NCBI RefSeq assembly: GCF_018687715.1
Contig: NC_056755.1
Coordinates: 41,667,001 to 41,731,000, forward strand
Reading direction: 5' to 3'
Length of the DNA stretch: 64,000 nucleotides
Source: Carya illinoinensis
Lineage: Eukaryota; Streptophyta; Magnoliopsida; Fagales; Juglandaceae
This document shows, in pieces, positions 26,280 through 38,380 of this stretch. A program made the translations under genes and the position numbers. How positions within the stretch are numbered: position 1 is the stretch's first letter; every line of letters begins with the position of its first letter. The notes below the pieces were generated by a model. It worked only from the letters and a program-made list of their open reading frames with translations, was not told the DNA's origin and did not search any database.

Positions 26280-26430
26280 GAGGAACTTTTACTTCTTTTT
26301 CTAGTTGCTAGAATGTAATTAAGTTTTTCTTTTGTATACTCCTTGTCTACTTGGACAACGCCTATTAAATTCTCTTCAATCAAGCTACTTTTACTTATAA
26401 TAATAATAAATAAATAAAAACAGAGAAACT
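26280..26430 (+). mobile_element. LINE 3'-tail fragment
   Basis: TTTTGTATACTCCTTGTCTACTTGGACAACGCC followed by AAGCTACTTTTACTTATAAT is a decayed version of the plant LINE 3' tail seen at 5107. Only the tail remains. Confidence 0.5.
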
Positions 26431-27589
26431 TTTACCATCTCAGTTTCATTAAATTAACATAATGACTACCTCCTAGGCAGCAAGTCTTTCTAGAGACAAT
26501 CAATTGAAGTACTATAAGGCAGAAGTTAGAATAAAAAATACACCAAATTTAAAACAGAATAAAAATCAAAAAAAATTAAAAAAAAAAAAAAGCACACCAA
26601 AAAAATAAGAATTTTGAAACTTAGTGATGGACAGAGAGAGAACCAAAAAAATATTAAGAACAAACGAGGAACAAGAAGAGGAATAAGAACTACTAGTTGC
26701 CTCAGAATCCTAATAGCTTCTGCCATCGTTCAATGTCAGTCAAGATGGTCTTACTTTTTAGCACAGTCTTCTTTGCCACTTTGAACAAACTCAGCATCTC
26801 AAATATGTCAGTTCAAATTATGTGACACATCAAAGATGCTACATTAAAATGAATATATCCTAAAAGAACTCAAACGATTGAAAATAATAATTCCATACAT
26901 GAGCTCATTAGCCCCAAAATAACTACAGACATCACTCTTTCCAATCTTAAGTGGCAAATATAATTAATATGAAGAGCAAGTAAATAACTCAAATAAACCA
27001 AAAGTCAACTATCTTGGTTTTGCCTTGTTTTACAAGAGTTTCTTCAACTGTCCATTAATAGGTTCAGCGTTAAAGCTACTCTTGTTCAACTTCAACAAAA
27101 GATAAGTGCGTATTGGTATCAATTTTCAGAAGATTAAATATATTGAATTATAGATAACACTAAAGAACACTTGATATGCAAATCAATCGGATACACCTCT
27201 AAAATTCTTCAAGCTTAAACTTCAAAGAAAAAAATGTCAAGCAAGTCACCTCGGCTCTCACTCTTCACTTTCACAATCTATTTTATATGACTCAAACAAG
27301 AAAATTAATAAGAGAGTTTTGAAAGGAAAGAAAGGTCTAGATGTTTAGCTAAATTTACCTCTTCAACATCCTTGTGTAATATTACGGGTTTCAAAACAGA
27401 ACATCAAAACCAAAACTATTACAGGTTTTAGGATTAAAAGATTAGCCATAAAAAAATGAATTGATTTTCTCACAAAAACCCTAAAAAAAAATCTTCATAC
27501 AGACTAGGGGCTTCTAAAAATTCATCAAATCCAAAAAAAACAAAACCCTAATAAAATCCAACAACACGTACAGATCGAATAACCAAAAC
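26431..27589. other. No gene recognised
   Basis: AT-rich. A minus-strand frame at 26726-26526 begins MAEAIRILRQ but then runs into hydrophobic low-complexity sequence, so I do not call it a gene. Confidence 0.4.
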
Positions 27590-27630
27590 AAAAATATATA
27601 TCATATGTTATAGATTGAATAAACAAAAGC

Positions 27631-27684
<54 letters not shown>

Positions 27685-27811
27685 TGTTAAGCTCGATTAA
27701 TGGTTTCCCAAACTCCTCGGATCTACGCCGCAGAGTCCTCGAACAACAACGATCAAAATGAAATCCAAAACCGCAATATATATCATAGATAATAGGTGAA
27801 ATAACCAAAAG

Positions 27812-27862
<51 letters not shown>

Positions 27863-27950
27863 ACAAATTACAGTTCCCCGACCAAACTCCTCATATCTAT
27901 GTTGCAGAGTCCACGAACAACAGTGATCAAAATGAAGAAAAACTGTGGAG
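27590..27950. repeat. Tandem duplication of about 185 bp with two (GA)n tracts
   Basis: Two copies share AATATATATCATA, the (GA)n tract (27633-27670 and 27814-27855), the phrase CAAACTCCTC and CGAACAACA[A/G][C/T]GATCAAAATGA. They differ by many substitutions, so the duplication is not recent. On the minus strand this could be a leader exon, but nothing downstream confirms it. Confidence 0.7.
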
Positions 27951-30369
27951 TCTTCGAGCTTCAGTCTTCAGCAAGAGTGAGTTTGGGGGCAAATTGATGG
28001 GGAGGAGATTTTAGATTAGGAGTTTCAGACAGGGAAGAGAGCTGAGAGAAGTTCAGAACGAAAAAAGAGGGAAAAACCAAAAAGGAAAAGGAAAAATGCA
28101 TGAGGCAAGCCAATTTCATCTCTTCCTGCTTCAGATGAAACGCTCCGTTTCATTTAGTCCATGCCAGCTTTGGTGTGCCATTCCATCTGCAAGTGGCCTA
28201 CAACAAGACTTTTCCTTTCCAGTTAGCATTGGACGCCCCATAAAGGTAAGTCAACCGGTTGGTGAGGTGGCACACTAACTACATGTGGCACTCTCCTACA
28301 GGTCTATTAGGTATTCAAAAATCATAAATAGTATTATTATATCATAAAATTCTAAAAATTCTAACGAATCCAATAATATAATTCTTTTTATCTAATTATG
28401 ACCACAAATATCTTAATAAAATCCAATAAGCTTTGGGTTCACTCTAAAGATCACAAATTGACTTTACTCTTTGAAATGGTACTCCGACCAATAAAATCCA
28501 TAATATTCATATATTTCCTTGAAGATCCATAATCCAAAATTATTAGAAAATCCTTTTGATTTAAATATTCTTTCAAGGCGTCACAAAAGCCTTCCAATAA
28601 AAATATAGTAGTACTTCCAACATTTTAATGAATGATAAATTGCACACATATATACTAGATTACACACTAAATATTAAAATAATTAAATTTAAATTAATAA
28701 AACTGATGGCTATTGGTTTCGGCCACCAACACAACCTTCGCCTAGCAATTAATCGACACTAATATTATCTTTTGACAACAATGTTTCTACTTTTTTTTTT
28801 AATGTTTTTAATGTATATTCATTTTAAAAATATTGTTCCATTCTTTATATACACACACATAAATACATATACGATACACACTTACATTTACATACATTTC
28901 TTTGATTAATTATCAGTTTTTTATGTATATAAATACATATAGATAATCTTAAAATGGTATAAAATCGATTATAAAATTGAGAGGGGACCGTTGAAATAGC
29001 GATTATAAAATCGAACTGGTGGATTTTGTCAAATGTGGTTGTGATTCGCATATGCGAAAGAAGCACTCTAAACATCTACTCTAGAGTCATTGAAGAAAAT
29101 CTTCACATCCTTTTCCCCTAAGTTCTCAGTTAGGGAAAGTCGCAACATAGCCAGATAGTTAAAATAGCACAGTCTGGCTCGCTAGTGACCATCCAGATGA
29201 ATGCTTGGCTGATGCAGTTTTCGTGCTACAGCGCCAATGAGGACAGAGAAAAAGTGTCCAGACCCAAAAGATCCAGAGGTGAGGAGTCTAACGGTGCCAC
29301 GAGTGTAGTGATAGGAGGCTGGAAAACACGACAACATGTAAAAAAGCCACACGGGTTTGGCAACGCATGGGAATCGTGCAGCAATCGTTTGGCGGGTCCT
29401 CCACCAAAGTTTTGAAGATCTGCGGTTGGTGAACACAATGGTGGTGGCGCGTGTGGCAGTTTGATGGTTGAAAAGCCACAAATTAAACATTTCTGATCTA
29501 GTGAGAAATAAAACAACAGCATAAAATCAGTGACAAATCCAAAAAAAAAAAATTGGACAAGCTAATAAGTAATGGCTAAGGAGGAGAAGGAAATTTACGG
29601 TAGAGGTAGCGGCGTGTTTATATTACATTGAGCCAAATTCTGACCTTATTTTAAAACTTCAGTTAAGTACTGGTCTATCTTATATTAGTTACACCACATC
29701 CGGTAGACACTGTTCCCATCAAACAATTGAGTCAGAATATATTTTCATGCATACGCAAAAGGTATACGAGGCCAAAGGATGGACGTTTGAAGAGCAAATC
29801 ATCTTTTAACTGGATATCATCCCACAGCCATAGAAAACGGAAATCATCCTGAACCAATATGCCTTCTGCCGCACGTCCTTTCCATCCCAGGTAAATTTGG
29901 AAGCAGAAGATTGATTAATGAGAAGCCTTGAACTAGGAATTAAAATATCAGTTTCTTCTACTTTCTTAGGGGGTGCCCAAAATCAACTATGTTGGGCTTC
30001 AAATGGTGATCTTTGTGGCCCATTTCTCTTCCAATCTTTCTTAGGTCCTACCTAACTAGACGAAGCCCACCTAATTTCGGGTACTAGCTGGAATTTGAAA
30101 ATTGAAAAAACCATGCTAATATATATGCATGAACAGCATGTTCAGTCTATGCAGCAAGATTACGTGTATTTTTAATTAATTTACAAATATCATACTAATT
30201 TAAACAAACCATTTTAATTTCTAACGCCATACCTTAGATTAGAGGCCAACATCTTTTTGGCTACGTAGATGGGAGTTGTCTTCAACCCTCTCAACATATC
30301 CCAAACCCAGAGGTTGATAAGTCAATTACAGCTCCCGTCTGCTTTTTAATCCAGAATTTTCTCACTGGT
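27951..30369. other. No gene recognised
   Basis: Includes a short perfect hairpin ATGAAACG-CTC-CGTTTCAT at 28137-28155 and overlapping weak frames at 29182-29522 on both strands with no family signature. I see no supported gene. Confidence 0.4.
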
Positions 30370-30898
30370 TTGATCAAGACGAGATTGTATTGAGTATTCT
30401 CATGTCATCTTTATCCGAAAGCATTCTTGCCAAAGTAATTGGAGTTACTAAGTCTCGTACAAAGCACGTGGAAATAGATTATCATTTTGTCCGGAAAAAA
30501 GTTCACAATAAATCATTGGATGTTCGGTTCCTATCCAGTAAAGATCAAATTACAGATGTACTCACTAAACCATTGGTTTCTATTCGTTTCTCTCATTTGC
30601 GAGACAAGCTCAACGTGAGATCTCCCCCGTTGAACTTGCAGGGGCGTGATAAGGATAAGACCCGTTCAAATTCAAAACTTCAAATAACAACAGCAGCTTC
30701 AAGTTCAACTTTATCCCAACGTCTTCGGATACCGTCGTCCTAAGCCCAAGTTTATAAGAGATAACATTATCACTTTTTGAATATTTAAACTCTGTAACTA
30801 ATTCTATCTTGTAAACAATTTACTATATATATATAACCTCTCGGCAGCCATTCAAGGCAGAGAGCAAAACTCAGAAATTCATCCTCGGTTTTATATCA
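30370..30898 (+). mobile_element. Ty1/copia 3' end (RNase H tail plus LTR)
   Basis: The frame at 30390-30743 contains KHVEIDYHFVR and SSKDQITDVLTKPL, the typical C-terminal end of plant copia RNase H. It continues into the LTR, which starts TGATAAGGATAAGACCCG at 30647 and ends near 30898 (TTTTATATCA). The LTR holds CTCGGCAGCCATTCAAGG, a phrase common in copia LTRs. The rest of the element is absent. Confidence 0.75.
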
Positions 30899-31126
30899 AA
30901 ACTATTAAAATTATAATTAATTTATACTCCAAATTATTACTTCATATAATTAATTTACGATTTCAATCTTAGTAATTTTATCCTCAAGATCACGTAAAAT
31001 GTTTAATATTCCAGTTTTATGAGTTGCAGCAACAAAAATCTAAATCTGAAATCCAGGATAATTTTGAGTGTAATTAATTATCAAAATTAAGAAAATTGAC
31101 AATATTAATTACTTGGATGGCAACAT

Positions 31127-31164
<38 letters not shown>

Positions 31165-33275
31165 CTTTACCATGGAACTTTTTCAAGGTCTTTGGTAGGT
31201 GAACCTTTACTTCCCCTCTAATTTATAGTCATTTTACCTTCGGAGTTCCGTCAATGATTTATTAATTACTATTTTTTTCATCAATTTATTTTTTTGGAAT
31301 AAACAATGATGATTTAATGATTTCACATACACTTCATCTCATTAGCAAATACTTCTATTAGCTACTAGCTAGTACTGTTACTTGAGGTCATCTCCATTGC
31401 AATTTTTCTTCCTCCTCCACTACGAAATTCCCTCCCCTCTGCTGGATCTGATCTTTCATTCACCCTGATTTCCACCCTAAACACCCCAAACCCAAGCGGC
31501 CACCACGGCAAACAGATCGAACCCGGCTATGGCGCCCCGGCCCCACCTAGAAATCAAACCCAATATTACCACCACTTAGCTCCTTACCCCCTTCTTTCAC
31601 CTCCTTGCACAACGAACCTCACAAATATATATCCCTCCACCCACACAACAACAATGTCATATTCCAAGAACCACCAGACATCACTGCCCAATACAAAACA
31701 TCGATCAAAATACATTAAACTTCCCACAATTACCATATGTGTGTGTTGTGTATGCATGCAGCCAAACAAATTCCCACAACTCTGCAACGACAATGTTTCT
31801 CCCCCTACCAGTGCCAATCAATTATTATATCTTCCACCACATTTCTCCAATTGCCTCTCACCCAACCACTACTTATAGCTAGCTCCTCTTTACCCAAATA
31901 TCAATGATTATATACCGAAATGAAAATGACATTCAAACTCTAATTACAAACCAAATTACCTCAGCTCTCAGCTGCCATGATAGCTTCCACAAGAACTCTA
32001 GCTACCATGCATGATGTAGATCGATGCAGCAAACAAAATGGCCTCCCACCTCTTAGTTTGGCAAGCTGTTATACCAAAACGATCTAATTAAGCATCATCA
32101 GCACCGTCAAATCCTCCATTTTCGATCTTCTTCTGGAAGTGCTCGATCGGGTCCACTCACATTTACATATAGACTTGGCTGAAAGCGCGCAGCACCTCCG
32201 ATCTTGTTCTGCTTTACTGATACAGAGGACCAGAACCGATTCTTCAAAACAGGACCATGGACGACCTTCAGAAATGCCACTTAATTAGTCCACAAGAAGT
32301 AGCACTCAGACTATAATTAAAACTTTTTCTTAATTGGCATGTCCAGATCAAAGTCTCGACTAGTCTCAAGGTGCACTAACCTTCAGCAAGTTCAAATTAT
32401 AAGTCGCATTAGAAGAAATCGACCGGCATTTATTTGGCTTTTTTTTCCTCAAACTTTATTTTTGCTTACGTATTTTAGCAAATAGATCGATGAATGCTTT
32501 ATGTCTCTTGATATATTTTGTATTTATATATAAAAGAAAACGATTTAAAAAAATTTATGTTCAGTTACTTTTACGTACTATTATTCTACTGATATGATTG
32601 TCTATATATTAAAAAAAAATTGAGGGAGCTAATTATATCAGTCGAGTGTATAATAAATATACAGAAATGAATGTAAGTAGCATTACTCGTATATATATAT
32701 ATATATATATATATATTTGATCTATTGACTTAATATTAGAACCGGTACTGGAAATAACTAACTTGAATTTGTTTCGTATAGCATTACAATATCGAAGTCG
32801 ACAAGTCATCTTTTAAGTTTCTATATATTGAACATTGGAAAGCCATAAGTTTGTTATAAATTAGGTCTTGTTTTTAAGAGAGCATTGCTGATCGACCAGA
32901 AATTCATGATGATTGAAAAAGGGAAAGGAACGTAAAAACAAAATGAAATTAAACTACAGTTTTGGCTCAAGGTTCTCGTGCTCATTATCTTTCGTACGCT
33001 TCTTGATCATCACGTTAATGAAAAGACATGCACTCTCGTAGATCGTTATATTTTTTCCCTGGTCGTTAATTTTGTTGATTAATATACTAAATTTAAGGAA
33101 GTTACATTTTTTTTTTTTTTTTTGCAAGAACTCAGGACGCTATTAATCAATATAATGGAAGTTGCATTCATAAGTTCAAGCTACAAAGCAAGTATATATA
33201 GATGTTATTACAATATAATCTCAATGCATGAATGAGACCACACAAACAAACACAGATATAGATCAATTCAGATGG
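30899..33275. other. No gene recognised; (TA)n tracts
   Basis: (TA)n at about 31134-31161 and 32692-32716. GC-richer stretches at 31430-31880 and 31960-32300 look like decayed exonic or UTR sequence, but no frame gave a family match. Confidence 0.4.
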
Positions 33276-34625
33276 TCAAAGCTGATCACACTGAGTAGGA
33301 ACAAACGATAAGGTTTCCTTCTTGAGATCATGGGTCACCAGAAAGTTCTGCTGCTGAATATTCCCAAAGATCGACATGCCCGAGGTCCCCGAGCTTCCCA
33401 TGGCCAGGCAAAGTACTCCACTAGTTGAGTCAGCAACGATATAGTTTTCTGCAGGCAAATCCAAATCAGCACCTTTGAAATGGAAAACCAACTTGGGAAT
33501 CTCTACTTCGCTTGTATCCGATGGTAAGGTGAAGCAAAGATCAAGCCCGGTTGCACCCGAATCGTCCACGGCAAGTTTTGTTTGAGAAATGAATGCTTTT
33601 TTAATTTTGGAAAAGACGTTACCAAAAAGGTAGGAAATGGTCGTCCCGCAATCTATGATTAGGCCGCCACTGCCATCATCTTCGATTTTTGTATCGATGG
33701 GCACGCGAGTGTCCCCGACAGAGATGCCTTCAAGCGAGAGATAATAAAAAGATGGCTGAGATGGGTTTCTAATTAAAGGGGTGGTTTTGATTGCTTCTGA
33801 TGATTGTGTGCTATTTACACTTGCTGGAGATCCCAACAAAAGTGTACTGGTTTTGGAGTTATCAATGGAAGTCAGGCAGTATGAGAACTTGGGTTCCTTA
33901 AGCTGGGAAACCAATGACAAGGGTCCTCGTCCGAGCCCCACCAGGCCTGCACCTTGGCTGAACCCATCTCCCTCGTTGTCACTCCCACAACCGAACCCAA
34001 TTTTAGGAATCGAAACTTTATCATCGGAGTCCCCCAACGTGAAGGTTTCCGTTGCCATAACACCTTCTGTTGTGGAATAATCACCGTACTGGTAGAAATA
34101 CTGGCAAGCATCGTCTTGGCATGTTGAAGAGGGCAGTGCCTCGCATAGCTGGCTCTTGCATGATATCTTAGAGAAAGAAGATGATTTTTTCGGATCGAAA
34201 ATTGGCGTGGGCTGGTCGTAACACTGTTTACAAGGCTTGCACTGAGTCCATATCAAATCACTGCCCGTGTCGATGATGGCTGAGAATGTCTTCGGCGGTG
34301 TGCCGATTGCCATGTTCATCAGAAACTCCCCTGAGCCTGCATGTACCGGGGCTTCAACTTCTGAATTATCTGATGTGGCTGCCAAGGCCATTGCACTGAG
34401 CTTTTCCAACCTGTGTTGCCCGCGCTTGATTCCCCTCTGGACACGTTGAAACTTTGTGAGGTTTTTTGCAGAATCAACATGATCAAGTGTGATTCGGAAT
34501 CCAGTTTGCACTGTCTGATGCTCAAGAGCTCTTCTAATCGAGACAGAAAACGCAGGATGAACAAATAAGATAACTAAAGTTAGTGTTACAGATATAAACG
34601 AAGATAAAGAATGTAAAGAAGCCAT
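33276..34625 (-). CDS. Aspartic proteinase nepenthesin-1-like (A1B family)
   Basis: A single uninterrupted 449-codon frame. The ATG at 34625 sits in a good plant context (CACCCATGGCT). Residues 1-27 form a hydrophobic signal peptide, and residues about 28-95 are propeptide-like. The first catalytic motif is IIDTGSDLIW (Asp119), followed by the nepenthesin-type Cys-rich insert (CKPCKQCY, then SCKSQLC, TCQDDAC). The flap Tyr lies in QYGDYSTTEG. The second catalytic motif is IIDCGTTISYL (Asp325): Cys replaces the usual Ser or Thr after the Asp. The C-terminal SIFGNIQQQNFLVTHDL is canonical. The length is normal for the family. Such proteases are secreted or vacuolar and act in peptide turnover, defence or development. 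It has no introns, as is common in this subfamily. The product should fold; whether it is active is uncertain. Confidence 0.95.
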   Translation of the reverse strand: MASLHSLSSFISVTLTLVILFVHPAFSVSIRRALEHQTVQTGFRITLDHVDSAKNLTKFQRVQRGIKRGQHRLEKLSAMALAATSDNSEVEAPVHAGSGEFLMNMAIGTPPKTFSAIIDTGSDLIWTQCKPCKQCYDQPTPIFDPKKSSSFSKISCKSQLCEALPSSTCQDDACQYFYQYGDYSTTEGVMATETFTLGDSDDKVSIPKIGFGCGSDNEGDGFSQGAGLVGLGRGPLSLVSQLKEPKFSYCLTSIDNSKTSTLLLGSPASVNSTQSSEAIKTTPLIRNPSQPSFYYLSLEGISVGDTRVPIDTKIEDDGSGGLIIDCGTTISYLFGNVFSKIKKAFISQTKLAVDDSGATGLDLCFTLPSDTSEVEIPKLVFHFKGADLDLPAENYIVADSTSGVLCLAMGSSGTSGMSIFGNIQQQNFLVTHDLKKETLSFVPTQCDQL

Positions 34626-36427
34626 GGGTGGGTGTAAACCAATCAGAAAGCGAGAGTGGAAAAGCGAGGGAGAGAAAGCGGTGCTATAATTTAAGGATTT
34701 TTCAGAGGAAATGGCAATAATATTCCATGAAAAAACAGAAGATGTAGTAGCTAGCTAGCTAGCGACTTTCCGTTCGGAAATTGTGGAAAAGATGAGAAGA
34801 TTAAGCTGGAGTTATGAGAGATCTGAAGATGTATGAGACAATGAAAACACAGTGACGTCCCAACTTCATCCGCAGAGGTTGAGATATCACCCTAGTGTGC
34901 GTGGCAGCTAATTCAGAGTCAATTGCGTGGTTGTTGAGGGAACTGAGGTTTCAAAAACGGCAAAAATATTGTGTTGAGAGGCCAGGCGAGTGGGAATTAG
35001 TACTCCCAGTTCCCACGCTTTATTGTCTTGAAAATGCATTTCCTTCCTTTTAAATTTTATCATTTTAACACTAATTACATAAAAAAATAACAATATTTTT
35101 CGCTGCTGTCTCAAAGATCATCTGGGCCATATGTGTAGAACAAGCTAGGAATTAGATTCATTCAGAACAATCAAACTTACGGTGATAAATCATATGTTTT
35201 TATAGCAGAAATATTATGCAAAATGTACAAACTTCTGACACACACCAGCTGCTTGATATATGATTAATCATCAGAAAAAGCATATATGCATATGATTGCA
35301 ACTTTGGATAGATGTAAAGTTTTCTTCAAGATCCATCATTATACACCATAATTTCACGAGTACTACTCCATTTTTCAATCTCAGTATTCTTTCGTGTAAT
35401 CAGTATTTCTGAACAGAGAAGTTGACCTAAAATTGAATGACGTTAGGTTGGTGGGCTAACTGGTTATATATACAATATATTATTATATTTATTTTGAAGG
35501 AGCAAAACAAAAGGCCAAAAAGAAAGGATCGTCTTGCCCTGGCTAGCTAGCTTGTTTCAGTTTGTTTTCCAAGCATTGGTGAATGGTGTGAGGAAAAGCT
35601 GGTATAGTAGTTGGGTGGTCTTATTATCGTTAGGTGCGAATTTAGACACTTAGATATGGCTCTTCTTTCTTTTATAATATATATATCTTTATAAATTCTT
35701 TCTTTTTTTTAATGGTTATGGTCCTTAACTACCTAATTCAAAGAAAATAGAAACTCTTGTTCCTTTTAATTCTATAGATTCTCACGTACATATACGACTT
35801 GGAGAAAAATGAAATTATTTGTACAATTCTAAGCCAGGCATTAAGAAAAAACCGATCGAATCGAACGATTCAGACCAGTTCAATACCAATTTGATCGGTT
35901 TCGATTTAAGAATCCAAAACCAATTAAAAACCGGTTTGGTCCGAACCAAAATATATATGTTATAATATTTTTATATTATACATATTATAAAATTAATATA
36001 ACATGAATTTTAATCTTATTATTTATACTCGTCCTTTGGTATAAACTTACTCTTATACATAAATATTAATATTAAGTTATTAACATGTTATTATTTATCC
36101 TTACATATTAAGTTACATACTTACATGTATATATATATATATGATATTGAATTTAAATGCATGTTTTAATTAAACTAGTTAGTGTATTTTGGCTAATTTT
36201 TTAAGCATGTATTTTGTTAATTGGTTATATGTGTTAGGGGAAAACAGAGGCAAGCCCAATACTAAAATGCGTATACCCACCGAGCCAATTGGTGGCCAGC
36301 ACAAGGAGTACTCTCAACCTGTATATACAATCTGGATTTGGGGCTTCGGGCGGAGGACAGCCCGCTATCCTGGGAGCACGGGATTCCCCTAGCTTTTGTT
36401 CATGTATTTTTGTATCCTTTAATTATA
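34626..36427. other. Protease upstream region and intergenic DNA
   Basis: Upstream of the protease the minus strand has a weak TATA-like AATTATAG about 60 bases before the ATG and a pyrimidine-rich leader. Between 35840 and 35960 repeated CCGGTTTGGTCC / GGTTTCGATT motifs resemble a hAT end, without a detectable partner end. A 67-codon frame at 36189-36392 has no recognised family. Confidence 0.4.
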
Positions 36428-36549
36428 GAGTACTGCTACACCAGTAACTACACACTCAACATATCAATATAAAATAATAGAGGATAAAATAATAAATTTA
36501 TATTTTTTAATAATGTGAAAAAGTATGAGGCTGTTGTGTAGATTTATTC
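36428..36549. mobile_element. Mutator-type MITE, 122 bp
   Basis: Exact 9-bp target duplications TTAATTATA at 36419-36427 and 36550-36558. The left end is GAGTACTGCTACACCAG and the right end, reverse-complemented, is GAATAAATCTACACAAC. The 9-bp duplication points to the Mutator superfamily. Confidence 0.65.
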
Positions 36550-37046
36550 TTAATTATAATATATCAAAGTTAATTGATTAGTTATTTAAAAAAAAAAAAC
36601 TCACATTGCCGTATTAAGTCAATAATGTGGCTTTATATAATCCTTAAGATCTAATTAATAATAAAAATAATATTATAATATAACGAACCACATCAAATTA
36701 TATTAATTTTTAGAATTATTTTTATATAATTATTTTATGAGTAGAGTATTATTCCCTTAAATCAAATCAGTATGCCACAGTGCCACGTCCGGAACAGTTG
36801 TGCATGTATTTCCATTCTTATCAGAAAAAACAATCTACTTATATGGAATTGTACGGCCGTATTTGATCTGGGCTCTCCTGACTGGAAGTACGTACTATAT
36901 ATGTGCTAGCTCCTAAAGCCGAACTGCTTGGGCCAAGACAATGGGTAATATTGGTGGTCACACACTTTGCATCTCGATCCTAACAATGTTGGGTCCAGTT
37001 AAAATGGAGCTCGTACTTGCTTTTGTTTCATCATTAATTTGGTGGT

Positions 37047-37333
37047 TGTTGTAAACCATGTTGAATTGTATGATCATATTTATCTAGTCGTCAAATGCAT
37101 AATACATAATACTAGCATAGTGAGTTGGCCGACATATGTATAGTACATAGTGCTAGCATAGTGAGATAGCATAGTCCCCCTTTGTACGCCTATATATATC
37201 GTTGAATTCTTTAAGAAAGAGATAAATTTGATAACAGATCAATAAGAAAATTTCCTCTCTCGTTCTCTCTCAACCTCTCTGAGCTCTCTATCTATCTTTG
37301 AATTTCTCTATCTATTTTCATGATTTTATAACA
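37047..37333 (+). repeat. 5' LTR of the copia element
   Basis: Starts TGTTGTAAACC, ends TTTTATAACA. Contains TATATATATCGTTG as a probable TATA region near 37192 and a CTCTCTC-rich leader. Confidence 0.9.
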
Positions 37334-37404
37334 CGTTATCAGCACGAGTTGTCTCTCTCAGCATAAGATCTCCGGCCTCTCCAAGGCCAAACGGGAAAAT
37401 AACG

Positions 37405-37572
37405 ATGCCTGTTAGCTCTGATACGAGTCCGATCAGAACTATTATAGTGCTCATGATGGAGAATCAGTCCTTCGACCACATGCTGGGCTGGATGAAGAAG
37501 CTCAACCCCCAAATCAATGGCGTGGACAGCTCTGTGCACGATTCATACGGTCCCGATTCTCCCCCAAAGATT
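37405..37572 (+). pseudogene. Captured fragment of a non-specific phospholipase C gene
   Basis: The frame begins MPVSSDTSPIRTIIVLMMEN and continues QSFDHMLGWMKKLNPQINGV. This matches the N-terminal catalytic region of plant non-specific phospholipase C (phosphoesterase family), where the motif is ENRSFDHMLGW; here the Arg is Gln. These enzymes hydrolyse phosphatidylcholine-type lipids to diacylglycerol. About 45-50 residues match, after which the frame leaves the family. The start codon lies about 70 bases behind the copia primer site, exactly where gag should begin. This is therefore host coding sequence carried inside the retrotransposon. It cannot be an active lipase. Confidence 0.75.
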
Positions 37573-38380
37573 AGATTGTTCTCATGGATCGCTCTTCGGC
37601 CCTCTCATCACCATCGCTGGTCCCCAGCCGGATGAAGGCCTCGGAAAGCTCTGAAAGCACTCTGCTTTCTCTTTTCGATCTGGATCCAGCAAGGAATCGG
37701 AGAGAGGAAATCTCAAAGATCTCAGCCTTGGAATCACTCGGAAACCGAAACCCAAAGAAAATCCAGAAAGATCTCTTCCGGCGGCAACCACTAAAGATTT
37801 ATTAACAAAATTGGAGATCAATTCAACCGAGGCTTTTAGACAGAACTTTGCGGCTCCTTCAAATGCGCAACCCATGGAGTTTCTTCCACCATAGACTTTC
37901 AGGCCAACAAGGCAAGAGAGATCGTGGCTTTAGCTAGCAAGGGAAGCTCCAGTACTTCCAGCGGCTTTGTTTCTACTTCCGGCACGGACAAAGTTAATTC
38001 AGGAAGATCTATGGCTCCTAAATCAACTGTACCTGTATGGGACTTGCAGTTGCAGAAGGGGCGCTTCCTACATTAAGCTTCAGAAGGGCGATTTTTTTTT
38101 ATAAGCACTGTTTTCGTCGATCTATGGTGGCTGTGAGTTGCAGGAAGCCTCTTGGTGCCGATTAACAGTTGTAGAGATAAGGAGATTTTTCATCTGACTA
38201 GTTCCAGGACAGTCTTTCCTGGTTTAGAGATGGATGGATAATCCAAGCGCTGTGCTTCAACCCCAATAGATGCTGGACCTTTGTCAGTTCCTCTGCAATT
38301 TACATCTCGTTTTTGGACTTTCATAGCATACTTTGTGGAAAAGCTGCAGGAGTAGGTATGAACTTTTGACTTGGAAATTC
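37573..38380 (+). other. Non-retroelement sequence in the copia 5' internal region
   Basis: GC-richer than the surrounding copia DNA. It has long partial frames in different phases, for example TRKPKPKENPERSLPAATTK followed by DLLTKLEINSTEAFRQNF near 37735-37850, and DFQANKAREIVALASKGSSS near 37895-37955. I do not recognise the family. The composition and position next to the phospholipase fragment suggest a second captured host fragment, possibly running into a 3' UTR. This is inference. Confidence 0.45.

Noticed and set aside
27633..27855. CRISPR-like regular repeats
   Set aside because: These are (GA)n microsatellites in a tandem duplication; CRISPR is not expected in a plant nuclear genome.
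16290..28310. A single large Mutator element spanning the FAR1-like and GRF-like genes
   Set aside because: I compared the candidate ends near 16.3 kb and 28.3 kb and found no convincing terminal inverted repeats or 9-bp duplication.
29182..29522. Overlapping frames on both strands near 29.3 kb
   Set aside because: Overlapping frames on both strands in a locally GC-richer patch, none with a recognisable domain or splice context.
32085..32160. Minus-strand piece reading VDPIEHFQKKIENGGFDG
   Set aside because: It looks protein-like, but only about 22 residues are open, no family came to mind and no upstream exon could be joined.
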